NCBI GenBank assembly: GCA_018436595.1 | Contig: JAHDLC010000029.1 | Span: 1 to 51,139, forward strand | Length of the DNA: 51,139 nt | Direction: 5' to 3' | From: Synergistaceae bacterium | GTDB lineage: Bacteria > Synergistota > Synergistia > Synergistales > Aminobacteriaceae | Shown here: positions 11,501 through 22,656 of the stretch, piece after piece | Layout of the letters: each line of letters begins with the position of its first letter | Position numbering within the stretch: the first letter of the stretch is position 1 | The notes under the pieces: generated by a model | What the model was told of the DNA's origin: nothing | What the model saw: only the letters and a program-made list of their open reading frames with translations | Database searches by the model: none | Translations under genes and position numbers: made by a program

Positions 11501-12191
11501 CGGTGACGTCCCGCTCCACTTTCTTCGCGTCGAAAAGGTCGAGGACGCCTTCGTTGGTGGACGCGCCGAAAATTTTCAGCAGGAGGGTGGCGGGAATTTT
11601 TTTCCTGTTGTCAATGTTGACGGAAATGAGATCCCCGGGAGTCAGGCTGAACTCGAGCCATGCCCCCCTGTCGGGGATGATTTTCGCGGAATAGGCTTCC
11701 TGGCCGGGGATCTGTTCATCCTTGGTGAAGTAAACTCCTGCGGAACGGGCGAGCTGGTTGACCACCACGCGCTCCGTCCCGTTGATGATGAAGGTACCCC
11801 TTCCCGTCATCAGGGGGAAGTCTCCGAGGAAGATCTCCTCTTCCTTCATTTCTTTCGTCTTTCGGTTCACCAGCCGAATGGTGGCCCTTATGGGTCGCGA
11901 CCAGGTGAGGTCCCTCTGGCGGGATTCCTCTTCCTCTGTGGATGGCTCGTCGAGAAGATACCTGACGAACTCGAGGGCGAAGGAGCCGTCATAACTTTCG
12001 ATGGGAAACACTTCGTGGAGCAGTTCCTGCAGTCCCTGCGGAACCCGCGCCTCCGGAGCGGCGTCTTCCTGGCAGAACCAGTTGTATGAGTCGCGCTGCA
12101 CCTCGATCATGTCTGGAATCTCGACAAGATCCCGGGCACGTCCGAAGGTCAATCTCTGGCGCTCGCTGCTGACGGGGACAAATTCGGCCAT
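8589..12191 (-). CDS. rpoB: DNA-directed RNA polymerase subunit beta
   Basis: This is the beta subunit of RNA polymerase, 1200 residues, starting [19 protein letters not shown]. The rifampicin-pocket region lies at about residues 441-476 ([19 protein letters not shown], then [14 protein letters not shown] and [18 protein letters not shown]). It has the aspartate, histidine and serine typical of rifampicin-sensitive enzymes at the usual resistance positions. An acidic tail rich in Glu and Asp ends the protein. The ATG at 12189-12191 has GGGAGG about 11 nt upstream. It is the first gene of its transcript, with a promoter at 12247-12275, and overlaps rpoC by one base. The rplKAJL genes that normally precede it are not here. 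Confidence 0.98.
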   Translation of the reverse strand: MAEFVPVSSERQRLTFGRARDLVEIPDMIEVQRDSYNWFCQEDAAPEARVPQGLQELLHEVFPIESYDGSFALEFVRYLLDEPSTEEEESRQRDLTWSRPIRATIRLVNRKTKEMKEEEIFLGDFPLMTGRGTFIINGTERVVVNQLARSAGVYFTKDEQIPGQEAYSAKIIPDRGAWLEFSLTPGDLISVNIDNRKKIPATLLLKIFGASTNEGVLDLFDAKKVERDVTEEDVKGMLSAESVLDQDGGTVLPRNRTITKEHLEKLWSMGRTKVLVWDADTAVAATLEKDGAFNADEAMVELFRKLRPNEPARIENAREYVHSLFFDPRRYNLGRVGRYKMNRKLGLEIPEDMRLLTKEDLVSIIKGIIELKNPEKTDDDIDHLGNRRVRSVGELLQNQIRIGLLRMERIAKERMTTIPDLGNAMARDLINVRPIAASLREFFGSGQLSQFMDQTNPLAEVTHRRRLSALGPGGLSRERAGFEARDVHYTHYGRVCPIETPEGPNIGLVTSLATYARLNEYGFLITPRRKVENGRVTGEIVFLSADEEDGVYVGMANTPVDADGRITEEQCFTRYQGNIVTVPREEVTYLDVSPKQIVSASTALIPFLEHDDANRALMGSNMQRQAVPLIAPEAPVVGTGVEHRIAKDSGSCVVAAKDGVVEYVDSTRIEIRKGAESHIYPLVKFRRSNQGTVIHQKPIVHKGETVEKGQIIADGQASEGGELALGRNVIVAFMPWEGFNFEDAILLSERLVKEDFYSSIHIEEYEIEARDTKLGPEEITRDIPNVGEDMLKNLDEDGIVRVGAEVNAGDILVGKVTPKGESDQTPEEKLLRAIFGEKAREVRDTSLKVPHGARGKIVAVKQMTRADSPDALSPGVNKVVKIYVAQLRKITVGDKMAGRHGNKGVVSRILPVEDMPYLPDGTPVDVVLNPLGVPSRMNLGQVLETIMGFVAFQNGWKVATPVFEGAKEKEIFDLLEQLSKDKYPELTSDGMITLYDGRTGDAFEKKVTVGCMYMLKLIHLVDDKIHARSIGPYSLITQQPLGGKAQFGGQRFGEMEVWALEGYGAANILQEMLTVKSDDIRGRLKTYERIVKGQNLTKPGVPESFRVLVKELQGLGLDVEVKYSDGQIGELLMDDDEDEPPVGRYSGPRERPVFEEKEPEEKEKSDSVFGEEEMEEIVPEEMLFGEELPDGMSIEEGDED

Positions 12192-12246
12192 GAACCGTAT
12201 GACCTCCCTGAAAAGATTGGTGGGAAATGAGTACTGACAAATAGAA

Positions 12247-12275
12247 AAGATAACAAAAAGGTCGCATTATGTCAA
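12247..12275 (-). promoter_or_regulatory. Sigma-70 promoter of rpoBC
   Basis: On the minus strand there is a perfect -35 TTGACA (12270-12275), a 17-bp spacer and a -10 TATCTT (12247-12252, four of six consensus bases). The predicted start near 12240 leaves a leader of about 48 nt before rpoB. The -35 box straddles the loop and descending arm of the tRNA-Leu terminator hairpin, and the terminator T-run sits in the spacer. Confidence 0.7.
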
Positions 12276-12294
12276 CGGACATAATACGACCTTT
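12255..12294 (-). terminator. Intrinsic terminator of tRNA-Leu, overlapping the rpoB promoter
   Basis: A 17-bp inverted repeat (12257-12273 with 12278-12294, one mismatch, loop of 4 nt) is followed on the minus strand by five T residues, counting two beyond the stem. It lies about 30 nt beyond the 3' end of tRNA-Leu. Because its arms begin AAAGG and end CCTTT, it could also act in the opposite direction. Confidence 0.75.
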
Positions 12295-12324
12295 AGAAAA
12301 AAGGTTGCTGCTTTTTCTTCAGTA

Positions 12325-12411
12325 TGGTGCCGAGGCGGGGACTCGAACCCCGACAGGCTATCGCCCACTAGAACCTGAATCTAGCGCGTCTACCAATTCC
12401 GCCACCCCGGC
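12325..12411 (-). tRNA. tRNA-Leu (anticodon CAG)
   Basis: The minus-strand sequence from 12411 to 12325 folds as a class II tRNA. The acceptor stem GCCGGGG pairs with CCTCGGC (one G-T pair), the anticodon stem CTAGA/TCTAG encloses the loop TTCAGGT with anticodon CAG (12375-12377), a long variable arm follows, and the T-arm contains GGTTCGAGTCC. The discriminator A and CCA end are encoded. It has its own promoter (12428-12456) and terminator (12255-12294), so it appears monocistronic between sua5 and rpoB. It reads the CUG leucine codon. Confidence 0.97.
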
Positions 12412-12427
12412 TTAAATCACGAGGGTA

Positions 12428-12456
12428 ATTTTAGCAAGGCCTGAAGCCTTTGGCAA
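12428..12456 (-). promoter_or_regulatory. Sigma-70 promoter of tRNA-Leu
   Basis: On the minus strand there is a -35 TTGCCA (12451-12456, five of six), a 17-bp spacer and a -10 TAAAAT (12428-12433, five of six). The predicted start is about nine nt upstream of the mature tRNA 5' end. The spacer contains the small palindrome AAGGC-TTCAG-GCCTT. It begins only a few bases after the sua5 stop codon. Confidence 0.7.
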
Positions 12457-12459
12457 GCC

Positions 12460-15484
<3,025 letters not shown>

Positions 15485-15507
15485 GATCGCTTCCTCGTTT
15501 TCTTTTC

Positions 15508-15548
15508 AAAAAAACCGGGAGTCTCCGGCCGCTCCGCCGGAGGCTCCC
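15508..15548 (-). terminator. Intrinsic terminator-like hairpin after metG
   Basis: On the minus strand GGGAGCCTCCGGC (from 15548) pairs with GCCGGAGACTCCC (to 15517) with one mismatch and a small loop, followed by GG and seven T residues (15508-15514). It lies 26 nt after the metG stop and just before tatD. I see no good promoter between it and tatD, so it may be leaky and reduce expression of the downstream genes. Confidence 0.75.
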
Positions 15549-15574
15549 AGGAATTCCGTCCGGAACAGGGGCGT

Positions 15575-17545
15575 TCAGCTGACCCTGCAGCCCAGGGGAA
15601 TGTCCCTGTCGGGGGTCAGGAGGGAGAGGGTGGTCTTCTTCCCGTCGCCGGCGGCCAGGAGCATGCCGTTGCTCTCCACGCCGCAGAGCTTGGCCGGTTT
15701 CAGGTTGGCCACCACAACGATGCGCTTGCCCAGAAGCTCTTCCGGGGTGAAGAATTCCTTTATGCCGGAGACGATGGTCCGCTTCTCGTACCCGAGGTCG
15801 ATGGAAAGCTTGTAGAGCTTCTTCGACTTGGGAATCTCCTCCACGTTGAGAATCTGGGCCACCCGGAGCTCAACGGCCCGGAAGGCATCGATCTCCACGG
15901 CTTCCTCGTGCTCCAGGGGGATCTCCGGGGCAGGGGCAGGGGCCTTGGGGGCGGCCTTCTGTTCGTCCCTGGCAGCCTTCTCCTTCTTCCATTCGTTCAT
16001 GTCGATCCGGGGAAAGAGCACTTTGCCCTTGTTCACCTTCAGTCCCGGGGTCCGTTCGCCCCAGGTGAAGCCGTCGATGGAGCATGCCAGGGGGTCACCC
16101 TCCAGGCCGAGCTGCTCCCACAGGCGGGCCGCCGTGTCGGGGACAAAGGGCGCCACGAGAAGGGAACTGAGCCTGAGGACATCGTACAGGGTATTCAGCA
16201 CACGGTGCAGGTCCTCTTCCTTCCCTTCCTTGGCGAGCTTCCAGGGCATGGTCTCGTCAATATACTTGTTGCCCCTGCCTATAAGCGTCCAGATGGCCTT
16301 CAGTGCCTCGTCGAAGGCGAAATCAGAGATTGTTTCGTCCACATCCCGCACGGTTTTGCCGGCAAGTTCGGCAATCTCCCGTTCGAGATCTCCCGCCGGG
16401 CCCGAGGCCGGAAGAACACCGCCGCAGAAGTTGTCCACCATCTGGAGGGTCCGGTTAAGAAGGTTGCCCAGGTCGTTGGCGAGGTCGGAGTTGATCCTCC
16501 CCACCAGGGCCGCTTCCGAGAAGTCGCCGTCAAGGCCGAAGGGCACTTCCCGCAGGAGGAAATAACGGAAGGGATCCCGGCCGTACCGCTCCACCATCTC
16601 GAAGGGGTCCACCACGTTCCCCCTGGACTTGGACATCTTCTCCCCCTCCACAGTCCACCAGCCGTGGGCGAAGACCGACACGGGAGGGTTCACGCCCAGG
16701 GCGAGGAGCATGATGGGCCACACCACGCAGTGGAAGCGGATGATGTCCTTCCCTACGAGGTGGTGGGCCGCCGGCCAGAATCTGCGGAATTTCTCGGGGT
16801 CGTCGAGATAGCCGCAGGCGGTAACGTAGTTGATGAGGGCGTCGAACCACACGTACACCACGTGGGCGTCATCGCCGGGAACGGGAATGCCCCATTTCAG
16901 GGTGGTCCGGGAGATGGACTGGTCACGGACGCCGCTTTTCAGGAAACTCACGATCTCGTTGTAGCGGGTCCTGGGCATGACCCCCCGGAGATTCTTCTCG
17001 TAGTACTCCAGGAGCCGGGGGACGTATTTCGACGCCCGGAAGAAGTAACTCTCCTCCTCCATCATCTGGAGGGGGCGCCTGCAGTCCGGGCAGGTCTTGT
17101 CCTCGCCCATGCTGCTCTCCGGCACGTAGGTCTCGCAGGGCACGCAGTACCAGCCCTGGTAGGTTCCCTTGTAGATGTCCCCCTGGTCGAGGAGCTTTTT
17201 GAAGATGGCCTGAACCGTCCTGTGGTGACGCTCCTCGGTGGTGCGGATGAAGTCGTCGTTGGAAATACCCAGGGCGTTCCAGAGCTCCCTGAAGTTCAGA
17301 ACGGTGCGGTCGGCGAGCTCTATGGGGGTCAGCCCCTTGGCGGCGGCGCTCTGCTGGATCTTCTGGCCGTGCTCGTCCGTCCCGGTGAGGAACATGACGT
17401 CATAGCCCTTCATGCGCTTGTACCGGCACATCACGTCGGCGGCGATGGTGGTATAGGCGTGGCCGATGTGAGGAATGTCGTTCACGTAGTAAATCGGTGT
17501 GGTGAGATAAAAGGCTTTCTTCTCCTGGTTCAGGTTCTCCGGCAT
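15575..17545 (-). CDS. metG: Methionyl-tRNA synthetase with C-terminal tRNA-binding domain
   Basis: The enzyme charges tRNA-Met with methionine using ATP. The 656-residue product starts MPENLNQEKKAFYLTTPIYY. It has the class I motif HIGH (about 26-29), a knuckle with cysteine pairs CVPC and CPDC, KMSKS (about 302-306) within GEKMSKSRGN, and a C-terminal EMAPII-like domain (from about 545, EIDAFRAVELRVAQIL...) after an Ala/Pro-rich linker. The ATG at 17543-17545 has GGAGG eight nt upstream; the long in-frame extension to 17959 lies inside rsmI and does not resemble the family. It is followed by an intrinsic terminator. Confidence 0.96.
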   Translation of the reverse strand: MPENLNQEKKAFYLTTPIYYVNDIPHIGHAYTTIAADVMCRYKRMKGYDVMFLTGTDEHGQKIQQSAAAKGLTPIELADRTVLNFRELWNALGISNDDFIRTTEERHHRTVQAIFKKLLDQGDIYKGTYQGWYCVPCETYVPESSMGEDKTCPDCRRPLQMMEEESYFFRASKYVPRLLEYYEKNLRGVMPRTRYNEIVSFLKSGVRDQSISRTTLKWGIPVPGDDAHVVYVWFDALINYVTACGYLDDPEKFRRFWPAAHHLVGKDIIRFHCVVWPIMLLALGVNPPVSVFAHGWWTVEGEKMSKSRGNVVDPFEMVERYGRDPFRYFLLREVPFGLDGDFSEAALVGRINSDLANDLGNLLNRTLQMVDNFCGGVLPASGPAGDLEREIAELAGKTVRDVDETISDFAFDEALKAIWTLIGRGNKYIDETMPWKLAKEGKEEDLHRVLNTLYDVLRLSSLLVAPFVPDTAARLWEQLGLEGDPLACSIDGFTWGERTPGLKVNKGKVLFPRIDMNEWKKEKAARDEQKAAPKAPAPAPEIPLEHEEAVEIDAFRAVELRVAQILNVEEIPKSKKLYKLSIDLGYEKRTIVSGIKEFFTPEELLGKRIVVVANLKPAKLCGVESNGMLLAAGDGKKTTLSLLTPDRDIPLGCRVS

Positions 17546-17573
17546 GACAGTTCCCTCCTGCGATTCCTCGAAT

Positions 17574-18395
17574 TCAGTCCTCCGCCTTTTCAGCGAAAAG
17601 GAACGATTTGACGTCATTTTTCGATAAACCATACTCCTTCGAAACGATTTTGACAACCTCCCGGGAGGAAAGGCCCTCCGACAGCATGGCCAGCGCCGCT
17701 TCCTTCCACCGGTCCCCGTCGGGCTCCGGCGGGGAGGCCCCTTCCACCACAAGAACGATCTCGCCCCGAATTCCCTCCGCGACGGAATCCGCCAGTTCCG
17801 CCAGCGTTCCCCTCCGGGCCTCTTCGTACACCTTGCTGATCTCACGGACGAGGGCGGCCCTCCGGTTTCCGAGCAGGTCAGCCGCATGGCGGAGGTGCTT
17901 CTCCGCCTTGTGGGGAGAGACATAGAAGACCAGGGTGCACTGCAGGGGGGCCAGGTCAAGGAGAACCTTCTCCCGCTCCCCCTGCTTGTCCGGAAGAAAG
18001 CCGTGAAACAGGAACGGGTGGGGCTGCAGCCCCGAGAGAACGAGGGCGGGGACGAAGGCCGTGGGCCCGGGCAGGACCGTCACGTCCACTCCCCCGGCGA
18101 TGCACCGGAGGACGATCTCCCATCCGGGGTCCGATATTCCCGGGGTCCCGGCGTCGGAGACAAGGGCGACTTTTTTCCCCTCCGCGAGCAGGGCAAGCAG
18201 GTGCTCCGACCTGCCTTTCTCGTTGTGGGCATGGTAGGAGACAAGACGGGAGGAGATGCCGAAATGCCGGAGCAGGGGCAGGGATGTCCTGGTGTCCTCG
18301 CAGGCGATCACGTCGGCTTCCTTCAGCATCCGGACGGCCCGGGGCGACATGTCTTCCAGGTTTCCCACCGGGGTGGGGATTATTGCGAGCGGCAT
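17574..18395 (-). CDS. rsmI: 16S rRNA (cytidine-1402-2'-O)-methyltransferase
   Basis: RsmI adds the 2'-O-methyl group to C1402 in the ribosomal P site. The 273-residue product starts MPLAIIPTPVGNLEDMSPRA, the family hallmark. It continues with DVIACEDTRTS, the SAM-binding loop VSDAGTPGISDPG (about 79-91) and VLPGPTAFVPALVLSG. The ATG at 18393-18395 has GGAGG seven nt upstream. It overlaps the 3' end of the upstream methyltransferase gene by 16 nt and precedes metG by 28 nt. The helical C-terminal tail (about 225-273) is also usual. Confidence 0.95.
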   Translation of the reverse strand: MPLAIIPTPVGNLEDMSPRAVRMLKEADVIACEDTRTSLPLLRHFGISSRLVSYHAHNEKGRSEHLLALLAEGKKVALVSDAGTPGISDPGWEIVLRCIAGGVDVTVLPGPTAFVPALVLSGLQPHPFLFHGFLPDKQGEREKVLLDLAPLQCTLVFYVSPHKAEKHLRHAADLLGNRRAALVREISKVYEEARRGTLAELADSVAEGIRGEIVLVVEGASPPEPDGDRWKEAALAMLSEGLSSREVVKIVSKEYGLSKNDVKSFLFAEKAED

Positions 18396-19132
18396 GACAG
18401 TCCCTCCTTCGTATAGGCGGACAAAAGCTCCTCCGTGTAGTTCCCGCTGCCGTCTTCGATAAAAAGGGGAGGCTCCACGGTCATGCCCGGTTTTCCTCCC
18501 CGGAGAGCTTCCACCAGGACCACCGAGGCTTTCCTTCCCGGCAGGGGGTGGACAAAGCGGATTCTCTTCGGCTCCACGTCCCGCTCCGAAAGAGACGCCA
18601 GGAGCTCCGCTGTCCTTCCCGCCCGGAAGACCACGTACATCCTTCCCCGGTGCTTCAGCAGGTACCGGGCCGCCGACGCCACATCGCCGGGGGAGCACCA
18701 GATTCCCTGCCGTGCCGCCCGGTCTGCCCGGGACGCGCTGGGCCTTCCCCGGCCGGGCTCCCCGTAGGGAGGGTTCATAGCCACGCAGTCGAAGGACTGG
18801 GGGGGAAAGAGCGTCCCGGAATTCCTGAGATCCCCCCGCACCACGGAGATTCTCCCCGACAGTCCGTTGATGGCGGCGTTCTCTTCAGCGAGGGCGGCCA
18901 GGTCTTCCTGGATCTCGAGTCCCGTGAGGGCAGCATCGGGAAACCGAAGGGCAAGGATCAACGATACCGCTCCTGAAGCGCATCCGAGCTCCAGGATCCT
19001 GCCGCCCGTCCGCGGAAAAGTATCCCGGACGTAGGCCGACAGGAGGATGGTATCCACGTTCACCCTGGGGCCTTCGGCCGGCTGGCGGAGAGTCAGGGCT
19101 CCGTAGAGGAGATCGTCCTTCGTGACGGTCAT
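18380..19132 (-). CDS. N6-adenine methyltransferase, TrmN6/YfiC-like
   Basis: This 250-residue class I SAM-dependent methyltransferase has the SAM loop ILELGCASGAVSLIL (about 46-60), GLEIQ at the second strand and the catalytic NPPYGEPG (about 120-127), which marks N6-adenine or glutamine-amide methylation. The closest well-known relatives are the tRNA1(Val) A37 N6-methyltransferase (YfiC/TrmN6) and its Firmicute homologues, so tRNA modification is the best guess. The ATG at 19130-19132 overlaps the smc stop as ATGA. A longer frame upstream to 19822 is only a shadow of smc. Position between smc and rsmI, among tRNA/rRNA genes, supports an RNA substrate. Confidence 0.8.
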   Translation of the reverse strand: MTVTKDDLLYGALTLRQPAEGPRVNVDTILLSAYVRDTFPRTGGRILELGCASGAVSLILALRFPDAALTGLEIQEDLAALAEENAAINGLSGRISVVRGDLRNSGTLFPPQSFDCVAMNPPYGEPGRGRPSASRADRAARQGIWCSPGDVASAARYLLKHRGRMYVVFRAGRTAELLASLSERDVEPKRIRFVHPLPGRKASVVLVEALRGGKPGMTVEPPLFIEDGSGNYTEELLSAYTKEGLSCRSQ

Positions 19133-22100
19133 CGCCGCACCGCCCCGGATAGTTTTCTGCCTTCCCTCTCCTCCGGCTCGGCCCAGTCCTCCACCTTCAT
19201 GCCCACGACCCTGGACAGCCCCGGCTCCGCAAGGGTGACGCCGTAGAGGATGTCGGCCCTCTCCATGGTGGCCCGGCGGTGGGTCATGACGAGAAGCTGG
19301 ATTCCCTTGCCCTGTCCCGGAGGCGATGAGTATTCTTTGGCAAGGTCGCCGAATCTCAGGAGGTTTGATTCGTCCAGGGCCGCATCCACCTCGTCGAGGA
19401 CCGCAAGGGGAACACCGGCCACCTCCATGGAGGCGAAAAGGTAGGCGATGGCGGTGAGGGTCTGCTCGCCTCCGGAAAGCTGTGCCAGGTTCTGGAGGTG
19501 CTTCCCGGGAGGACGGGCCACGATCTCCACCCCGGCGTCCCATGCCGGAGAGGACTTCTTTTCCTCCTCCCCGCCCGGTCCATCGGGATCGGGTTCCTGA
19601 AGGCGGAGCCATGCCTCTCCTCCGCCGAACAGCCTGCAGAAGAGAGAATTGAAGCGGGTGTTTATGTTCTCCAGGGCCTCGCCGAAAAGGACTCCCACGT
19701 GGAGGTCCGTCTCGGTGATGATCCCCCGGAGTTCCCCTATGGCCGCTCCGACGTCCCCGAGCTGCTCGGAAAGAAATGCGGTCCGCGCGGCGAGAGACTG
19801 GTCCTCGGAAAGGGCACCCCACTCCACGTTCCCGAGAGCCCGGAGTTCCCGCTCAAGCCTGCGGACCGCCGCAGAGGCGGCTTCTCCCTCCTCTCCGGAA
19901 GGAGCTTCTTCCGGGCTGTAGGGGTACTGTTCTTCCCACATCTCGGCAAGCTGCCGGAGTTCCCCGGCGAGGGCCTCCCTTTTCGAGGAGAGGATCCTTG
20001 CCCGTTCTCCGGCGGCGCCGGCGGCCTCCACCGCCCTCCTGCTTCGGGCGGCTATCCGGCCGGAACGGGATGCCAGCAGTTTTTCCTTGCCCAGAAGAAT
20101 CTGCAGGGCGGCCTCCTTCTCCCGGATCTTCCCGAAAAGGGCGTACTGCTCCCTGCCCCAGCGTTCGAGACGGTCTTTCTCGCCCCGCTCCCTGGCGAGA
20201 CAGCTTTCCCGTTCCGCGGCCAGGGCGGCGACCCGCTCCCGGTTCCGTTCCAGTTCCGATGCTGCCCGGTTTCTGAGGGAGGAAACGCTGGACAGGCGCT
20301 CCTCGAGAAGGACACAGCTGTTTTCCGCTTCGGTGAGCCGTGCCGGAAGGGAGGATTCTTCATCGCCCTCTGCGGTGGAGGGCATGGAGGCGGAGAGAAC
20401 TTCCATCTCCCCGTCGATTTCCGCCATCCGCTTCTCCCAGGAGGCGAAATCGTCGAGGGCCTGGAGCCGGTCGCGGTCCAGCCGCCCACCGGCTGCCCGC
20501 TCGAGATCCATGTCCCGCCGTTTTTCCTCCAGGCGCTTTCTTTTTTCCCGCAGTTCCAGGGAAATGGCTTCCTTTTCGGCGGACCGGGCCCGTTCCAGGG
20601 CTTCTTCTTTTTCAAGGGCGGCGGCCAGGGCGGCCCCTTCCTGCCTGACCCGGGCGAGGCGCTCCTCCGCCTCCCGGATGCGGCGGCGCCGTTCAATGGC
20701 CCCCGCGGCGGCCCGCGTCCGCCCGCCGCTCACCGTGCCCGAGGGGAGGAACACTTCCCCCTCGAGGGACGCGATCGGGTACGAAGCCCCCCCTGAGACG
20801 AGCCGAGCCCCCACGGAGTACTCCTCCACCAGCAGCAGATCCCCGAGAAGATGGGAAACACAGGATTCCCACTCCTCCGAGGGCGTGACGATCTCAATGG
20901 CCCATCCCACGACGCCACCGGCGGGAAGGACGGCCCTCCTGTCGGGAAACCGGGGACGGCTTTTTTCCAGGGGCAGGAAGGTGGCCCGTCCGGCCCGGCG
21001 CTCCTTGAGGAGGTCGATGCAGGCTCCCGCCTCCGCGAGAGTCTTCACGAAAATCCAGTACTGCCGCCCTCCGAGGTAGGCCTCCAGGGCCGAGGTAACG
21101 GACGACGGGCAGGAAAAGGACTCGGCGGCCACCGTCACGGGAACCTGGAGCTTTCCGAGGCGGTAGGCAGAGGTGAGGAAGCGGACGGGTTCGGGGTAGG
21201 ATGAACTTTCTGCCGTCTTCAGGTCCTCGGCGGCCGCCTCGAGAGAAGCGGATTCCTTCCGGGCCTGCTGGAGGGCGGAAGCCGTCTTCCTGCAGGCGGC
21301 GAAGGCGTCGCCGTGAGCCTCCACCACTTCGGCCTCCCTCCGTTCAAGGCCGGCTATTTTCTCTTCAAGGGCAGCCGATTCTTCCTGCAGAGCGGCCAAA
21401 ATCTCTCCCGAGGTCCTGATCCTGGCGTCGCAGTCGGCCAGAAAGGCCTCCCGGGATTCCCTTTTCGACCGGAGGGTCTCTTTTTCCGCACCAAGGGCCG
21501 AGAGGGCGGCTGAGAGGTTTTTTTTCCTCTCCTGCTCTTTTTCGATGGCCGCCCGAAGTTCGTTCATCCGTCTCCGGAGCCTGTCCCTTTCCTCAACAGC
21601 GGCGGCAAGTCCCGCGGCAAGGTCGTTTTCCTTCGAGAGAATTTCGCCCCATTCGGCCCCCATTTCCTCAAGGCGGGCAGAAAGGGTTTTTTCCTCCCCT
21701 TCAAGGGAGCCCATTCTCGACCGGATCTCCCGGACGGCGGCGGCGGACGCGAAACAGCTTCTCCGGAGATCCTCCCTCTTCCGGAGCAGTTCCTCCCGGT
21801 CTCCCCGAAGGCATTTTTCCCGTTCTTCGAGCTCTCCCCGCTCCCGGAGGGAGCGGCTGTACATTTTTTCCCACAGGTCTCTCCAGCGGATGCGGAAGGT
21901 CTCTTCCGCGCCGAGGGTACGGATTTCCTCCTCAAGGGCCGCAAGGCTTTCTTCGAGAACGCGCCTCCGGTGGAAATAAAAGAGCCGCCGTTTTTCCTCC
22001 AACCCGTCGGTTATGGCCCGTGCCCGGGATGCGAGGGCGACAGCGGGAGCGATCTCTTCCCTGCGGTTGTTGAGTTCAGCCACAAGGGCCCCCAGACGGA

Positions 22101-22656
22101 GGCTTTCCTCCTCCGCAGAGACGAGCTTTGCCGAAGTCTCGTTCCTTTTGCGGCGGTACTGGTCTATGCCGAAGAGAAGTTCGAGATGGGCCCTTCTCTG
22201 GGCAGGCCTCTGGCGGATGGCCTCAGCCACCTCCCCCTGGCCGATGAAGGCGAACTGGTCGCCCTCGAGCTTCCAGAGCCTCTTCACTGCATCGAGATCC
22301 GAGAGCCTCGTCCGGGCACCGTCCACGGTGATCACCGCTCCGGTTTCCGGTGAAAAGGATCGCTTGAGGACGCAGCTTCCGGCGCCGGGAGTTCCGTCCT
22401 GCCGGATGAAAAGGGCCACTTCCGTCTTCGTCGCGGGGGGAATGCTCACGCTCCCGGAAAAAAGCAGGTCCCCCTGCCTGACGATCCGCAGCCTCTGGAA
22501 TCCCCCGTCGCCAAGCACCCACCGGAGGGCGTCGAGAAGGTTGCTCTTTCCGCTGCCGTTGGGCCCCACGATAGCGGTGAGCCCCGGCGAGAACACCAGG
22601 TCCTGGGAAGCACCGAAACTTTTGAACCCTCTAAGATGAAGACGTTCGATATACAA
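19129..22656 (-). CDS. smc: Chromosome segregation ATPase SMC
   Basis: SMC forms, with ScpA and ScpB, the bacterial condensin that organises and segregates the chromosome. The 1175-residue product has the full layout: an N-terminal ATPase half with Walker A GPNGSGKSNL (about 31-40), a long Glu/Arg-rich coiled coil, a hinge at about 480-640, the return coil, then the signature LSGGEQTLTAIAYLFASM (about 1058-1075) and Walker B LAVLDEVDAALD. The start is TTG (22654-22656) with GGAGG nine nt upstream. It overlaps the rng 3' end by 26 nt. No scpA or scpB is in the window. Confidence 0.96.
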   Translation of the reverse strand: MYIERLHLRGFKSFGASQDLVFSPGLTAIVGPNGSGKSNLLDALRWVLGDGGFQRLRIVRQGDLLFSGSVSIPPATKTEVALFIRQDGTPGAGSCVLKRSFSPETGAVITVDGARTRLSDLDAVKRLWKLEGDQFAFIGQGEVAEAIRQRPAQRRAHLELLFGIDQYRRKRNETSAKLVSAEEESLRLGALVAELNNRREEIAPAVALASRARAITDGLEEKRRLFYFHRRRVLEESLAALEEEIRTLGAEETFRIRWRDLWEKMYSRSLRERGELEEREKCLRGDREELLRKREDLRRSCFASAAAVREIRSRMGSLEGEEKTLSARLEEMGAEWGEILSKENDLAAGLAAAVEERDRLRRRMNELRAAIEKEQERKKNLSAALSALGAEKETLRSKRESREAFLADCDARIRTSGEILAALQEESAALEEKIAGLERREAEVVEAHGDAFAACRKTASALQQARKESASLEAAAEDLKTAESSSYPEPVRFLTSAYRLGKLQVPVTVAAESFSCPSSVTSALEAYLGGRQYWIFVKTLAEAGACIDLLKERRAGRATFLPLEKSRPRFPDRRAVLPAGGVVGWAIEIVTPSEEWESCVSHLLGDLLLVEEYSVGARLVSGGASYPIASLEGEVFLPSGTVSGGRTRAAAGAIERRRRIREAEERLARVRQEGAALAAALEKEEALERARSAEKEAISLELREKRKRLEEKRRDMDLERAAGGRLDRDRLQALDDFASWEKRMAEIDGEMEVLSASMPSTAEGDEESSLPARLTEAENSCVLLEERLSSVSSLRNRAASELERNRERVAALAAERESCLARERGEKDRLERWGREQYALFGKIREKEAALQILLGKEKLLASRSGRIAARSRRAVEAAGAAGERARILSSKREALAGELRQLAEMWEEQYPYSPEEAPSGEEGEAASAAVRRLERELRALGNVEWGALSEDQSLAARTAFLSEQLGDVGAAIGELRGIITETDLHVGVLFGEALENINTRFNSLFCRLFGGGEAWLRLQEPDPDGPGGEEEKKSSPAWDAGVEIVARPPGKHLQNLAQLSGGEQTLTAIAYLFASMEVAGVPLAVLDEVDAALDESNLLRFGDLAKEYSSPPGQGKGIQLLVMTHRRATMERADILYGVTLAEPGLSRVVGMKVEDWAEPEEREGRKLSGAVRR

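Noticed and set aside
17546-17959. In-frame N-terminal extension of metG of more than 130 codons, and comparable extensions of rsmI (to 18698) and the methyltransferase (to 19822).
   Set aside because: The extensions lie inside the neighbouring genes, resemble no family sequence, and each gene has a well-spaced GGAGG before the internal ATG.
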